Source: Peteryoungia rhizophila (lineage in GTDB: Bacteria; Pseudomonadota; Alphaproteobacteria; Rhizobiales; Rhizobiaceae). From it: a stretch of DNA of 64,000 nucleotides. How positions within the stretch are numbered: position 1 is the first letter of the stretch; the number at the start of each line of letters is the position of its first letter. The position numbers and the translations under genes were made by a program. The notes below the pieces were generated by a model. The model was not told the origin of the DNA. It saw only the letters and a program-made list of their open reading frames with translations, and made no database searches. The DNA lies in the NCBI RefSeq assembly GCF_004912145.1, contig NZ_STGT01000001.1:558001-622000 (forward strand), read 5' to 3'. Shown here one piece after another: positions 26,135 to 35,796 of this stretch.

Positions 26135-28663
26135 TCAGGCGGCGCGGCCCACGGGACGCTGACGATCCGCCTCGATCCTGAACTGCTGCAGGAGATCGCG
26201 CAGCTGGTCCGTCTGCGCCGACAGATCCTGGGTGGCGGCGGTCGCCTCTTCCACCATGGCGGCATTCTGCTGGGTCATCTGATCCATGCGGCCGACGGCG
26301 CCGTTGACCTCATGCAGGGCGCCGGACTGCTCGCGACTGGTCTCGGCGATCATCTCGATATGTTCGCTGATCGTCGCGATCTGCCCGCCGATACGCGAGA
26401 GCACCGTGCCCGTCTGTTGAACATGCGTGGAGCCGCTGGCGACTTCTTCCGCAGAGCGGTTGATGAGGGCCTTGATCTCCTTTGCGGCATTGGCTGACCG
26501 CTGGGCGAGTTCGCGAACTTCCTGAGCCACCACGGCAAAACCTTTGCCGGCTTCACCGGCACGGGCGGCCTCGACGCCGGCGTTCAGGGCGAGCAGGTTG
26601 GTCTGGAAGGCGATCTCGTCGATCACGCCGATGATGTTGGAGATCTGGCGCGAGGCGTCCTCGATGCGGCCCATGGCCGAAATCGCGCTGCCGACAACGA
26701 CGGCGGATTCGTCGGCATTCTTCTTGGCTTCGCGGACGACACCATTGACCGTTTCGGCCCGCTCGGAGGACGAACGGACGGCGGCGGTGATTTCATCGAC
26801 GGCGGCCGCGGTTTCTTCCAGAGAAGCGGCCTGCTGTTCGGTTCGGCGGGCGAGATCAAGTGCCGACTGGGCCATCTGGCGGCCGTTGTTCTGGATCTGA
26901 TCAACGTTACCGGAGATCTGGTGCATGGTGTCGCGAAGGCGAGAGAGCGACAGGTTGAAGTCGTTGCGCAGCTGTTCCAGACGGCCATGGAAGCGGCCTT
27001 CGATCTCGAAGGAAATGTCGCCATTGGCGAGCCGTTCGAGCGCCTGGGCGAGCTTGCCGACGGCGTGTTCGATCTCCTGGTCGAGGGCCTGCTTTTCCTC
27101 GTCGTTGCGACGGCGTTCGGCCTCTGCTTCCTGCTGCTCGCGCTGACGTTCGGATTCGATTTCGAGCTTGGTATGGGCATTGGTCTTGAAGACGGCGAGC
27201 GCGCGCGCCATGGCACCGATCTCGTCGCCGCGTTTATCGCCGACGATGCCGGCCTCGAGATCCCCTTCGGCCAGACGCTGCATCGACGAGGTGATGCGAG
27301 CAATCGGGCGCTGGAGGGTAACCACGAGCGCGAAGCCGCCGATGATGGCGAGAAGCACGCCGGCAATGGTGGTACCGATCGAAAGGCGGTTCGCTTCCTG
27401 ACGCTCGGTGCCGGCGACATCCTTCTGCAGGTCGGCAAAGGACGTCAGTGACATCCAGATGGTATCCATGGTGCGGCTGGCTTCGGCAAAGCTCGCGCTG
27501 CGATCGGCGCTTGCCTTCACCAGTGCTTCGGTGTCAGCCGTCAGCGCCGCCAGAAGCGGGGTGATGGCGCCCGTCAGGCTGTCGTAAAAGGCTTTGTCGG
27601 AAATGCTGCCGCCGAGCACTGCGAGATTATCGCCGATCAGCTTGATCTGACGCAGGACCGGTTCGCGGGTCTTGTCGTCCTTCACGTTGAGGAAGGTCGC
27701 CGTCATGATGCGCAGGTCGTAGACATCGGCAACCAGAGTGCGGCTGCCGACCAGGATGTCGGCGGCCTGGACCGCGCCGGTCTCTACTGCAGCGAACTTC
27801 TGGACGGAGTCGCTGTATTTCGTGGCGGCGCCCGCAGCCAGGATTTCTTGGAAGCCTCGGAAGCGCGCGACAACCGATCCCACGGCGCGTCCGTTCTCGA
27901 GGCTCAGGTCGCCGGTTGCGACCAGTTTCTTCAGCTCATTGATCGATGCGAGGAACGTCTTGCCCATGTCCTTGTTTTCGGCCGGCAGGGCGTTTGCGAT
28001 CTTGCGCTGGGTCTTCACGAGTTCCGGCAGCTGCGTCTGCAGATAGGGGAACTGCTCTTCCGGCGTTCCCGCGCTGAAATATCCCTTGGTGACTTCGGCC
28101 AGATGCTTGGCGCCAGCCGAAAGACGCTCGGCCTCCTTCAAAGCACCCTTCGCGTCGTTTTCGCCACCGAGCACGGCACGCTGCAGCTTCTGGGCCTCGT
28201 CGGCGACCCGGATCTGCTGCGCCATCAGGCCCTTCAGGTGTTCCTGGATTGAGGCGTCCAGCGCGACCTCGGACTGGTAAAGCTGCCAGAGGACATCGAT
28301 CTTTTCGTTGACCGCGCCCGTGCCTGCAATCGCCTCGTCGAGGAAGTTGCGGCCCATGCCGTCGGCGCCGATTTCGGACAAGTTCTGGTTGAGTGTCGCC
28401 TGTTGCGCCGACAGTTCACCGACGACCGCGCCGCGTGTCTCCTCAGAGGTTTCGTCGAGGAAGCGGGTCATCGCGGCGTTCACGTTGCGGAAGCCGTTCA
28501 GCGACCGCATCGTGCCATTGGAGATTTCCATGCGCTGCTGGAGGAGGCCCGAGGCATAGAGGCCCATGAGACCGACCGCAGTAATCGACAGGACGAATGG
28601 AAGCACGAATGCCATCACCTTGGTCGAAATCGAAAACCGCGACAGAATATGATCGATCAACAT
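26135..28663 (-). CDS. Methyl-accepting chemotaxis protein with large periplasmic domain
   Basis: An 842-residue receptor: TM1 about 13-35, a periplasmic helical sensor of nearly 390 residues, TM2 about 428-450, HAMP about 450-505 with a further HAMP-like repeat (LAQALERLANGDISFEIEG), and a signalling hairpin with the conserved tip [21 protein letters not shown] at about 680-705. The C-terminus ends QRPVGRAA with no CheR/CheB pentapeptide. GGAGGG before ATG 28663. It is monocistronic, with the hairpin at 26081 after its stop. The ligand is not predictable; the long helical sensor suggests a double four-helix or HBM-like module. It belongs with the chemotaxis and flagellar genes at the right end. 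Confidence 0.92.
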   Translation of the reverse strand: MLIDHILSRFSISTKVMAFVLPFVLSITAVGLMGLYASGLLQQRMEISNGTMRSLNGFRNVNAAMTRFLDETSEETRGAVVGELSAQQATLNQNLSEIGADGMGRNFLDEAIAGTGAVNEKIDVLWQLYQSEVALDASIQEHLKGLMAQQIRVADEAQKLQRAVLGGENDAKGALKEAERLSAGAKHLAEVTKGYFSAGTPEEQFPYLQTQLPELVKTQRKIANALPAENKDMGKTFLASINELKKLVATGDLSLENGRAVGSVVARFRGFQEILAAGAATKYSDSVQKFAAVETGAVQAADILVGSRTLVADVYDLRIMTATFLNVKDDKTREPVLRQIKLIGDNLAVLGGSISDKAFYDSLTGAITPLLAALTADTEALVKASADRSASFAEASRTMDTIWMSLTSFADLQKDVAGTERQEANRLSIGTTIAGVLLAIIGGFALVVTLQRPIARITSSMQRLAEGDLEAGIVGDKRGDEIGAMARALAVFKTNAHTKLEIESERQREQQEAEAERRRNDEEKQALDQEIEHAVGKLAQALERLANGDISFEIEGRFHGRLEQLRNDFNLSLSRLRDTMHQISGNVDQIQNNGRQMAQSALDLARRTEQQAASLEETAAAVDEITAAVRSSSERAETVNGVVREAKKNADESAVVVGSAISAMGRIEDASRQISNIIGVIDEIAFQTNLLALNAGVEAARAGEAGKGFAVVAQEVRELAQRSANAAKEIKALINRSAEEVASGSTHVQQTGTVLSRIGGQIATISEHIEMIAETSREQSGALHEVNGAVGRMDQMTQQNAAMVEEATAATQDLSAQTDQLRDLLQQFRIEADRQRPVGRAA

Positions 28664-28947
28664 TGTCCCTCCAAAAGAAGGCCGGGCATCGCTGCTCCCG
28701 CCTCATAAAAAACTGGACGGCTGCGACTATTGTCTTTGCCGTCTACACTCCACTCCGGGAACAAGAGTTGCAGTAAAAGTCTCAAGACCGAGTTAAAGGG
28801 TTCCACGGGTGTGCGGACGCGGGGCAGGCTCGGGAAGTCAGGGAGAAAAAGTGCCGCGGCACGGGAGATAGCAAGGCGCAGCGATGAGCGAGCGAAAGGC
28901 AGGCGGATCAGGCGCCTGCCACAGTCCCGGGCGTCAGGAGGCTTGGA

Positions 28948-29091
28948 TCAGCCGAGGAGACCGATCGCAAGGGCGGCAAGTGCGCTGGCGGCATAGAGGC
29001 AGACGATGCTCAGATGGCGAAGGCGGGCACGCTCCTCGTCACGGGCACGGGTGACGGCAATGGCGCGGGGCTTGCGGGTCTCATGGTTCAT
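28948..29091 (-). CDS. Very small single-TM protein (tentative)
   Basis: A 47-residue ORF: basic N-terminal half (NHETRKPRAIAVTRARDEERARLRHL) and one C-terminal membrane segment (IVCLYAASALAALAIGLLG). The ATG at 29091 is preceded by a weak GGA site. The tail-anchor-like layout is plausible for a real gene, but there is no family match and no operon. The flank 28664-28947 upstream of the chemoreceptor holds nothing I can name. Confidence 0.4.
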   Translation of the reverse strand: MNHETRKPRAIAVTRARDEERARLRHLSIVCLYAASALAALAIGLLG

Positions 29092-29263
29092 GGGGCGCGG
29101 TCCTTGATGCGGCCAGGGAAGATCATGCCCTTTCGGGCAGTTGCCGGCCAAGACCTCATGTCGCGACATTGAAGGATGTCACACCGGCATTCAGGCAGGA
29201 TGGCCGACGCATGTTAACAAGTCCTGAATTACAGGGAGAAGCTTGTCCGAAACGGGAGCTTTT

Positions 29264-30445
29264 TCAGAGGTTTTCGCCCGCGGCATGTCCAGACGCCCAG
29301 GCCCACTGAAAATTATAGCCGCCGAGCCAACCGGTGACGTCAACGCATTCTCCGATGAAGTAGAGCCCCGGCACTGTCTTGGACTGCATGCTGCGGCTAT
29401 CGAGCGCATCGGTGTCCACGCCGCCGAGGGTCACTTCGGCCGTGCGGTAGCCTTCCGAACCCGCCGGCTTGATCGGCCAGCGGCGGATACGCTCGGCAAG
29501 CTGGGCCAACGCCTTGTCGGGCAGGTCGGCAAGCGGGCGTTCGAGCTTGGCGGCATCCGCAAGATATTGGGCAAGACGTTTCGGCAGGTGCTGGGAAAGC
29601 ACCGTCTGCACCTGCTGGCGTCCATTTTCGCGCTTGGCCGCCTTCAGCGTCTCAAGGAAATCCACATCGGGCTCAAGCGTGAGGAGGATCTCGTCGCCCT
29701 CGCGCCAATAGCTCGAGATCTGCAGGATCGTGGGGCCGGAGAGCCCACGATGGGTGAAAAGTAGTGCTTCCCGGAAGCGAGTCTTGCCACAGGCGACATC
29801 TGCCTCGACGGCGACACCAGAGAGTTCCGAAAGCTCGCCCAAGAGATTGGGATCGAGCGTGAGCGGGACGAGCGCAGGGCGGGTCTCGGTGACAGGCAGG
29901 CCGAACTGCTCGGCAATGCGATAGGCGAAGCCGGTCGCCCCCATCTTGGGGATCGACTTGCCGCCGCAGGCGACCACGAGGCTTGTCGCGAGGATCGGGC
30001 CTTCGCTCGTGGAGAGGCGGAAACCGTCCGGACCCTTCTCAACTCCGGAGGTCTCGCTGGAGAGTTTCAGGTCGACATGGACCGCGCGCATCTCCTCCAG
30101 CAGCATGCGGATGATGTCCTTGGCGCTGTCGTCGCAGAAGAGCTGGCCAAGCGTCTTTTCGTGCCAGGCGATCTTGTGGCGGTCGACCATGGCAATGAAA
30201 TCGGAAGGTGTGTAGCGGGCCAGCGCCGACTTGGCGAAATGCGGGTTCTGCGAGATGTAATTCTTCGGCGTGGCATGGATGTTGGTGAAGTTGCAGCGTC
30301 CGCCGCCGGAGATGCGGATTTTTTCACCCGGCGCCTTGGCATGGTCGAGCACGACGACCGAGCGGCCGCGCCTGCCAGCTGTAAAGGCCGCCATCATGCC
30401 GGCGGCACCGGCTCCGATGATGGCGACGTCGTACTTGCTGGCCAT
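29264..30445 (-). CDS. FAD-dependent oxidoreductase, HI0933/YhiN family
   Basis: A 393-residue flavoprotein: N-terminal dinucleotide-binding GAGAAGMMAA (11-20), the family marks GEKIRISGGGRCNFTN and PVTETRPALVPLT, and the C-terminal FAD site GLYFIGECVDVTGWLGGYNFQWAWASGHAAG. The Gly-Gly-Tyr-Asn-Phe-Gln-Trp-Ala tail is diagnostic of the YhiN/HI0933 group. The substrate of this family is not established. Start ATG 30445; it is divergent from the puuA-like gene with 122 bp between. Confidence 0.9.
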   Translation of the reverse strand: MASKYDVAIIGAGAAGMMAAFTAGRRGRSVVVLDHAKAPGEKIRISGGGRCNFTNIHATPKNYISQNPHFAKSALARYTPSDFIAMVDRHKIAWHEKTLGQLFCDDSAKDIIRMLLEEMRAVHVDLKLSSETSGVEKGPDGFRLSTSEGPILATSLVVACGGKSIPKMGATGFAYRIAEQFGLPVTETRPALVPLTLDPNLLGELSELSGVAVEADVACGKTRFREALLFTHRGLSGPTILQISSYWREGDEILLTLEPDVDFLETLKAAKRENGRQQVQTVLSQHLPKRLAQYLADAAKLERPLADLPDKALAQLAERIRRWPIKPAGSEGYRTAEVTLGGVDTDALDSRSMQSKTVPGLYFIGECVDVTGWLGGYNFQWAWASGHAAGENL

Positions 30446-30567
30446 GGCGTTGCTCCCGGGGATCTGTCGTCTGTCTCGACAAACTTATGATCAAAGTCAA
30501 CGCGTCCCCCTCGCCAAAGGCCAAAGTCTGGCTATGATGGCCCTCATTAACAACCAACCGGTGAGAC

Positions 30568-32004
30568 ATGCCCGCGAAGAAGTCCATGATGAGATCCCAG
30601 AACGCTCCTTCCAAAAAAGCGGTGATCCCGCCGGATCCTGGATCGAAGCGCGGCGTCTCGAACTGGAAGGAAGCGGCAACCTGGCTTCGGGCCCGCGGCA
30701 TCGAGGACATCGAATGCATCACGCCCGACCTCGCTGGCGTTGCGCGCGGCAAGATGATGCCGTCGTCGAAGTTCACGTCGAACACGTCGCTTGCGCTGCC
30801 GTCGGCACTCTATCGTCACACCATCTCCGGCGAATATCCCGACGAGACAGAGAATTTCCGCTACGAGCCGCGCGACAGCGACCTCAAGCTTTTGCCTGAC
30901 CTCTCGACGTTGTCGGTCGTGCCCTGGGAGACCGACCCGACGGCGCAGGTGATCTGCGACATCGTCGATGTCGATGGCAAAAACGTTTCCTACACTCCGC
31001 GTAACGTTCTGAAGAACGTCCTGCGCCTCTATGACGAAAAGGGCTGGAAACCTGTCGTCGCGCCTGAGATCGAGTTCTATCTCGTCGCGATGAATGACGA
31101 CCCGGACTATCCGCTGCATCCGCCGAAAGGTCGTTCCGGCCGATCGATCATCGGCGGCCAGGGTTATTCGATCGCCGCCATCAACGAGTTCGACGAGTTG
31201 ATCGACGACATCTACCACTTCTCGGAAAAGCAGGGGCTGGAGATCGACACCCTGATCCACGAGGAAGGCCCGGCCCAGCTCGAAATCAACCTGCGCCATG
31301 GCAATCCGATCGAGCTTGCCGACCAGGTCTTCATGTTCAAGCGCACGATCCGCGAGGCGGCGCTGAAACACGGGATCTACGCGACCTTCATGGCCAAGCC
31401 CATGCAGGGCCAGCCGGGCTCGGCAATGCACATCCACCAGTCGGTGGTCGATGCCAAGACGGGCAAGAACATCTTCTCCAATCCCGACGGCTCTGCCTCG
31501 CCCGAGTTCTTCCACTTCATCGGCGGCATGCAGAAATACGTGCCGAGCTCGCTGGTGATGCTGGCGCCTTACGTCAACTCCTATCGCCGCCTGACGCCCG
31601 ACATGGCCGCCCCCGTCAACAATGCCTGGGGTTACGACAACCGCACGACGGCCTTCCGCGTGCCGGTTTCGGATGCTGCCGCCCGTCGTGTCGAAAACCG
31701 GCTGCCGAGTTCGGATGCCAATCCCTATCTCGCGCTCGCGGCTTCGCTTGCCTGCGGTTATCTCGGGATCATGAAGGAAATCGAGCCGACGGCTGCTGCT
31801 GAAGGATCTGCCAACGAAGGGTCCGTGGATCTTCCACGCGGCCTTCTCGAGGCGGTCGCCCTGCTCGAGGGTGAGGCCGACTTCAACGAGGTGTTCGGTG
31901 CGGAATTCGTCGGCCTCTATGCCGGCGTGAAGCGCGGCGAGTTCGAGACCTTCATGCAGGTGATCAGCCCGTGGGAACGCGAATTCCTTCTGCTCAACGT
32001 GTGA
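30568..32004 (+). CDS. puuA: Glutamine-synthetase-family gamma-glutamylputrescine synthetase (PuuA-like)
   Basis: A 478-residue type-I GS-fold ligase. Visible motifs: the beta-grasp N-domain (IEDIECITPDLAGVARGKMMP), a metal-binding APEIEFYLV, EGPAQLEINLRHG, GSAMHIHQS for the ATP site, and a C-terminal RVENRLPSSDANPYLALAASLACG. PuuA joins glutamate to putrescine using ATP, the first step of the Puu degradative route. The next gene is a PuuB-like oxidase 13 bp on, and a PotFGHI-type importer lies 10 kb away; together they argue for polyamine catabolism over true glutamine synthesis. Other gamma-glutamyl-amine ligases cannot be excluded. Confidence 0.8.
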   Translation: MPAKKSMMRSQNAPSKKAVIPPDPGSKRGVSNWKEAATWLRARGIEDIECITPDLAGVARGKMMPSSKFTSNTSLALPSALYRHTISGEYPDETENFRYEPRDSDLKLLPDLSTLSVVPWETDPTAQVICDIVDVDGKNVSYTPRNVLKNVLRLYDEKGWKPVVAPEIEFYLVAMNDDPDYPLHPPKGRSGRSIIGGQGYSIAAINEFDELIDDIYHFSEKQGLEIDTLIHEEGPAQLEINLRHGNPIELADQVFMFKRTIREAALKHGIYATFMAKPMQGQPGSAMHIHQSVVDAKTGKNIFSNPDGSASPEFFHFIGGMQKYVPSSLVMLAPYVNSYRRLTPDMAAPVNNAWGYDNRTTAFRVPVSDAAARRVENRLPSSDANPYLALAASLACGYLGIMKEIEPTAAAEGSANEGSVDLPRGLLEAVALLEGEADFNEVFGAEFVGLYAGVKRGEFETFMQVISPWEREFLLLNV

Positions 32005-32017
32005 GGGGGGCGATCCC

Positions 32018-33304
32018 ATGACATGGCAAAGCCCGATTGCGCCGGGGATTTCCTGGTATCAGGCGAGTGTGGGCGAGAGGCCGGAATATCCGGCCCTCGA
32101 CGGCTCTGTCTCGACCGACGTTGCCATCATTGGCGGCGGCTTCACCGGCCTGCAGGCCGCCTTCAACCTCGCCCGTCTCGGCGTCTCTGTCGTCCTGATT
32201 GAGGGCAGCCGCTTCGGCGACGGCGCATCGGGTCGCAATGGCGGTCAGCTCGGCACCGGCCAAAGGGCTTCGCCGACGGAGCTGGAGACCGAGCTCGGCT
32301 TCGAGCGATCGAAGGCGATGTTCGAGATGGCGGAGAATGCCAAGCATTACCTGCTGGACTTCGCCGAACAGCACGGCATCGACATTGAATATTTGCCAGG
32401 CCAGATGAACGTCTCGCACAAGCGTGGCGGGGAAGAGGAATACCGGCACGAAGCCGAAATCATGGCGGTCCGCTACGGCTATCCGCACATTTCCTTCATG
32501 GACCAGGAAGAGACGCATGATCGCGTCGGCTCGACGCGCTATCACTTCGGTCTGCGCGACACTGGAACGGGTCACATCCATCCGCTGAAGCTGCTCGTCG
32601 GCCTTGCCCGGGTCGCAGCAGCGTCCGGTGCCAGTATCCACGAAATGACGCCGGCAAGCGGCATTCGCCAGGCAGGCGGCAAGACTGTCATCGACACCCC
32701 GAAGGGCACGATCACGGCCGACCGAGTGTTGATCGCGACCAATGCCTATATCGGCAATCTGGAGCCGGTGACGGCGGCACATGTAATGCCGATCCGGTCC
32801 TTCATCGGGGCGACCGCGCCGCTCGACCGCTACCCGCAGGTGCTGCGGGGCTTCGAAGCGGTGGCGGACAGCCGTTTCGTGGTGCGCTACTTCCGCAAGA
32901 GCCGTGACGGGCGGCTGCTGTTCGGCGGGCGCGAAGCCTATACGGCCGACAGCCCGCGCGACATTGCCACCCATATCCGTCGGCAGATCGCGGAAATCTA
33001 CCCGGATCTGAAGAACATCGAGATTACCCATGGATGGGGCGGCTCGGTCGGGATCACGCTGCCCCGCAAGCCCTTTGCCAGGGATGTTCTGCCAGGCGTG
33101 ACCTCGCTTGCCGGCTATTCCGGGCATGGCGTGATGCTCTCCAACTATTGCGGCAAGATGTATGCGGACATGGTGGCCGGAAATGCGCGGGAACTCGATC
33201 TGCTCAAGGAGTTGAAGATCCCGCCCTTTCCCGGTGGGGCAAGGCTGCGTAAGCCGCTGCTGTTCCTGGCGCTCACCTGGTATGCGCTTCGCGACCGGTT
33301 CTGA
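32018..33304 (+). CDS. puuB: Gamma-glutamylputrescine oxidoreductase-like FAD enzyme (PuuB/OrdL)
   Basis: A 428-residue DAO-family flavoprotein: FAD site VAIIGGGFTGLQAAFNLAR (about 35-53), GASGRNGGQLGTGQR loop, and C-terminal GYSGHGVMLSNYCGKMYADM. It would oxidise gamma-glutamylputrescine to the aldehyde with release of ammonia and H2O2. It lies 13 bp after the puuA-like gene, so one operon. No PuuC or PuuD homologue follows, so the later steps must be encoded elsewhere. Confidence 0.82.
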   Translation: MTWQSPIAPGISWYQASVGERPEYPALDGSVSTDVAIIGGGFTGLQAAFNLARLGVSVVLIEGSRFGDGASGRNGGQLGTGQRASPTELETELGFERSKAMFEMAENAKHYLLDFAEQHGIDIEYLPGQMNVSHKRGGEEEYRHEAEIMAVRYGYPHISFMDQEETHDRVGSTRYHFGLRDTGTGHIHPLKLLVGLARVAAASGASIHEMTPASGIRQAGGKTVIDTPKGTITADRVLIATNAYIGNLEPVTAAHVMPIRSFIGATAPLDRYPQVLRGFEAVADSRFVVRYFRKSRDGRLLFGGREAYTADSPRDIATHIRRQIAEIYPDLKNIEITHGWGGSVGITLPRKPFARDVLPGVTSLAGYSGHGVMLSNYCGKMYADMVAGNARELDLLKELKIPPFPGGARLRKPLLFLALTWYALRDRF

Positions 33305-33495
33305 AAACCGCGCCTCTTCCGGGAGGGAATGGAGGCTCTTGTCTGCTCGCTGCTCGGTGTGTTCCATTGTCGCAGGACACCCTTTGTTCATCCTTGGCGC
33401 GACATGGGAAGACAAAATTCGCCCCGTAAGGGTGGCTTTTTTAAATCGATTAGATTAGAACCTGTCCAACGAATTTGCCGAACGAGAGATGCCGT

Positions 33496-34968
33496 ATGAG
33501 CAGCCAGATCATCCCCGTTGAACCCTTTGACTACGTCGTTTTTGGCGGCACCGGTGACCTCGCCGAGCGCAAGCTTCTGCCAGCCCTGTTTCACCGCCAG
33601 CTCGCCGGCCAGCTGACCGAGCCGACCCGCATCATCGGCGCATCGCGCACCGCGATGACGCATGAGGAATATCGCAAGTTCACGCTGGATGCCCTGCACG
33701 AGCACCTGAAGGCCGAGGAGCTGGATGAGGCCGAGGTCGCGAAATTCCTCGAACGCGTGCATTACATCTCGGTCGACGCCAAGTCCGACCAGGGTTGGGA
33801 AGATCTGAAGAAGCTGCTCGACCAGGGGAAGGACATCGTGCGGGCCTTCTACCTCGCCGTGTCCCCTTCGATCTTCGGCGATATCGCCGACAAGATCCGC
33901 GACCACAAGCTGATCACCAAATCGACCCGCATCGTCGTCGAGAAGCCGATCGGCCGCGATCTCGCCTCGGCGCAGATCCTCAACGACACGATTGGCAAGG
34001 TGTTCAAGGAAGACCAGATCTTCCGCATCGACCACTATCTCGGCAAGGAGACGGTGCAGAACCTGATGGCGCTGCGCTTTGCGAACGCACTCTACGAGCC
34101 GTTGTGGAACTCGGCCCATATCGACCACGTGCAGATCACGGTGGCCGAATCCGTCGGCCTCGAAGGTCGCGTCACCTATTACGACAAGGCCGGCGCGCTG
34201 CGCGACATGGTGCAAAACCATATCCTGCAGCTGCTCTGCCTCGTGGCCATGGAGGCCCCCTCCTCGCTCGACGCGGAAGCGGTGCGCGACGAAAAGCTCA
34301 AGGTGCTTCGTTCGCTGAAGCCGATCACGCCCGCCATTGTCGAGAAGCAGACGGTGCGTGGCCAGTACCGCGCTGGCGCCTCTGCCGGCGGTGCCGTCAA
34401 TGGCTACCAGGAAGAACTCGGTGCCGTTTCCGACACGGAAACTTTCGTTGCGATCAAGGCAGAGATCAACAACTGGCGCTGGGCAGGCGTCCCCTTCTAC
34501 CTGCGGACCGGCAAGCGGCTCGCGACCCGCATGTCCGAGATCGTCATCACCTTCAAGCCGATTCCGCACTCCATCTTCGGCGAAAATGCAGGACGCATCG
34601 AGGCGAACAAGCTGGTCATCCGTCTGCAGCCGGACGAGGGCGTCAAGCAATGGCTGATGATCAAGGATCCAGGTCCGGGCGGCATGCGCCTGCGCCACGT
34701 CTCGCTCGACATGAGTTTCGCCCAGGCCTTCGACGTGCGCAATCCGGACGCCTATGAACGCCTCCTGATGGACGTCATCCGTTCGAACCAGACGCTGTTC
34801 ATGCGTCGCGACGAAGTCGAGGCCGCGTGGAACTGGTGCGACCCGATCCTCAAGTCGTGGGAAGAAATCGGCCAGAAGGCGCAGGGCTATACATCCGGCA
34901 CCTGGGGTCCGAGCCAGGCCATCGCGCTGATCGAGCGTGACGGCCGCACTTGGCACGAAATCGACTGA
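33496..34968 (+). CDS. zwf: Glucose-6-phosphate 1-dehydrogenase
   Basis: A 490-residue enzyme, the normal length, oxidising glucose-6-phosphate to 6-phosphogluconolactone with NADP+ or NAD+ (EC 1.1.1.49). Nucleotide-binding GGTGDLAERKLLPAL near residues 17-31, active-site RIDHYLGKETVQN, and EKPIGRDL are intact. Start ATG 33496 (GAGAG upstream). It heads zwf-pgl-edd, feeding the Entner-Doudoroff and pentose-phosphate routes. In S. meliloti these genes directly follow aglK (from memory); here the agl genes are 9 kb away in the opposite orientation. Confidence 0.96.
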   Translation: MSSQIIPVEPFDYVVFGGTGDLAERKLLPALFHRQLAGQLTEPTRIIGASRTAMTHEEYRKFTLDALHEHLKAEELDEAEVAKFLERVHYISVDAKSDQGWEDLKKLLDQGKDIVRAFYLAVSPSIFGDIADKIRDHKLITKSTRIVVEKPIGRDLASAQILNDTIGKVFKEDQIFRIDHYLGKETVQNLMALRFANALYEPLWNSAHIDHVQITVAESVGLEGRVTYYDKAGALRDMVQNHILQLLCLVAMEAPSSLDAEAVRDEKLKVLRSLKPITPAIVEKQTVRGQYRAGASAGGAVNGYQEELGAVSDTETFVAIKAEINNWRWAGVPFYLRTGKRLATRMSEIVITFKPIPHSIFGENAGRIEANKLVIRLQPDEGVKQWLMIKDPGPGGMRLRHVSLDMSFAQAFDVRNPDAYERLLMDVIRSNQTLFMRRDEVEAAWNWCDPILKSWEEIGQKAQGYTSGTWGPSQAIALIERDGRTWHEID

Positions 34969-34979
34969 GGCCCGGACCC

Positions 34980-35678
34980 ATGGCGCATCAGATGAAGACA
35001 TTCGAGAACGGGACCGCTCTTGCGGCCAGTCTCGCCGATGCCGTCGCCTCGGCCTTGTCCGCTGCGATCACCAGGAGCGGCGAAGCGACACTTGCCGTCT
35101 CCGGCGGCTCGACGCCGAAAGCGTTTTTCGAGGCGCTGTCGACACGGGCTCTAGACTGGGCCAAGGTAAAGGTGACCCTGGTGGACGAACGTTTCGTGCC
35201 GGAGGACAATCCGCGCTCGAACCATCTGCTGGTGAAGACGCATCTCCTGAAGAATGAAGCGGCTGCCGCGGAATTCGTGCCGCTCTACCGGCCGGAAGCG
35301 ACGATCGAGGATGCCGCGAAGACGGCGTCCGGGATCGTGCCGGGCATGACCCGCCCCTTCGACGTGGCGATCCTCGGCATGGGGACTGACGGGCACACGG
35401 CCTCCTTCTTCCCCGGCGGCGATCACCTCGCCGCAGCGCTCGATCTGACGCTGCCGCGCCGCGTCATGACGATGGAAGCACCGGGTGCAGGCGAGGCTCG
35501 CCTCACGCTTTCCTTCTCGGCACTTCACGATGCCGGCCTTCTCGTGGTTCACATCGAGGGTGCCGAAAAGAAGGCCGTGCTGGAAAAGGCACTTGCCGGC
35601 ACAGACGAGCAGGAAATGCCGATCCGGGCCGTTCTCGAACGGGCCCAGACCACGCCTGATATTTACTGGGCGCCCTGA
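34980..35678 (+). CDS. pgl: 6-phosphogluconolactonase
   Basis: A 232-residue protein of the glucosamine-6-phosphate isomerase/6-phosphogluconolactonase fold. It shows AVSGGSTPKAFFEAL, DERFVPEDNPRSN and GMGTDGHTASFFPG, the standard Pgl (DevB) motifs. It hydrolyses the lactone made by Zwf (EC 3.1.1.31). ATG 34980 lies 11 bp after the zwf stop. Confidence 0.94.
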   Translation: MAHQMKTFENGTALAASLADAVASALSAAITRSGEATLAVSGGSTPKAFFEALSTRALDWAKVKVTLVDERFVPEDNPRSNHLLVKTHLLKNEAAAAEFVPLYRPEATIEDAAKTASGIVPGMTRPFDVAILGMGTDGHTASFFPGGDHLAAALDLTLPRRVMTMEAPGAGEARLTLSFSALHDAGLLVVHIEGAEKKAVLEKALAGTDEQEMPIRAVLERAQTTPDIYWAP

Positions 35679-35796
35679 GGGAGAGCCCTCGCCTGCCGGA
35701 GTCTTTCGGCAGTGCGGATAGGACGAGTTTCATGGCCGAGGAGGCCTTTGCGCGATCTGCGCCTCAGCGCTCGCGCCAGATGAGGAGCCATATCCG

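Noticed and set aside
30547..32019. Long minus-strand ORF (490 codons) opposite the puuA-like gene
   Set aside because: Antisense shadow with His/Arg/Asp-rich composition typical of such frames; the plus strand has an intact GS-family protein.
33421..33470. TTAA-rich stretch before zwf as a CtrA site
   Set aside because: Only one TTAA half-site is present at the right spacing; the second half does not match.
33388..35001. Long minus-strand ORF opposite zwf
   Set aside because: Antisense shadow; zwf motifs are complete on the plus strand.
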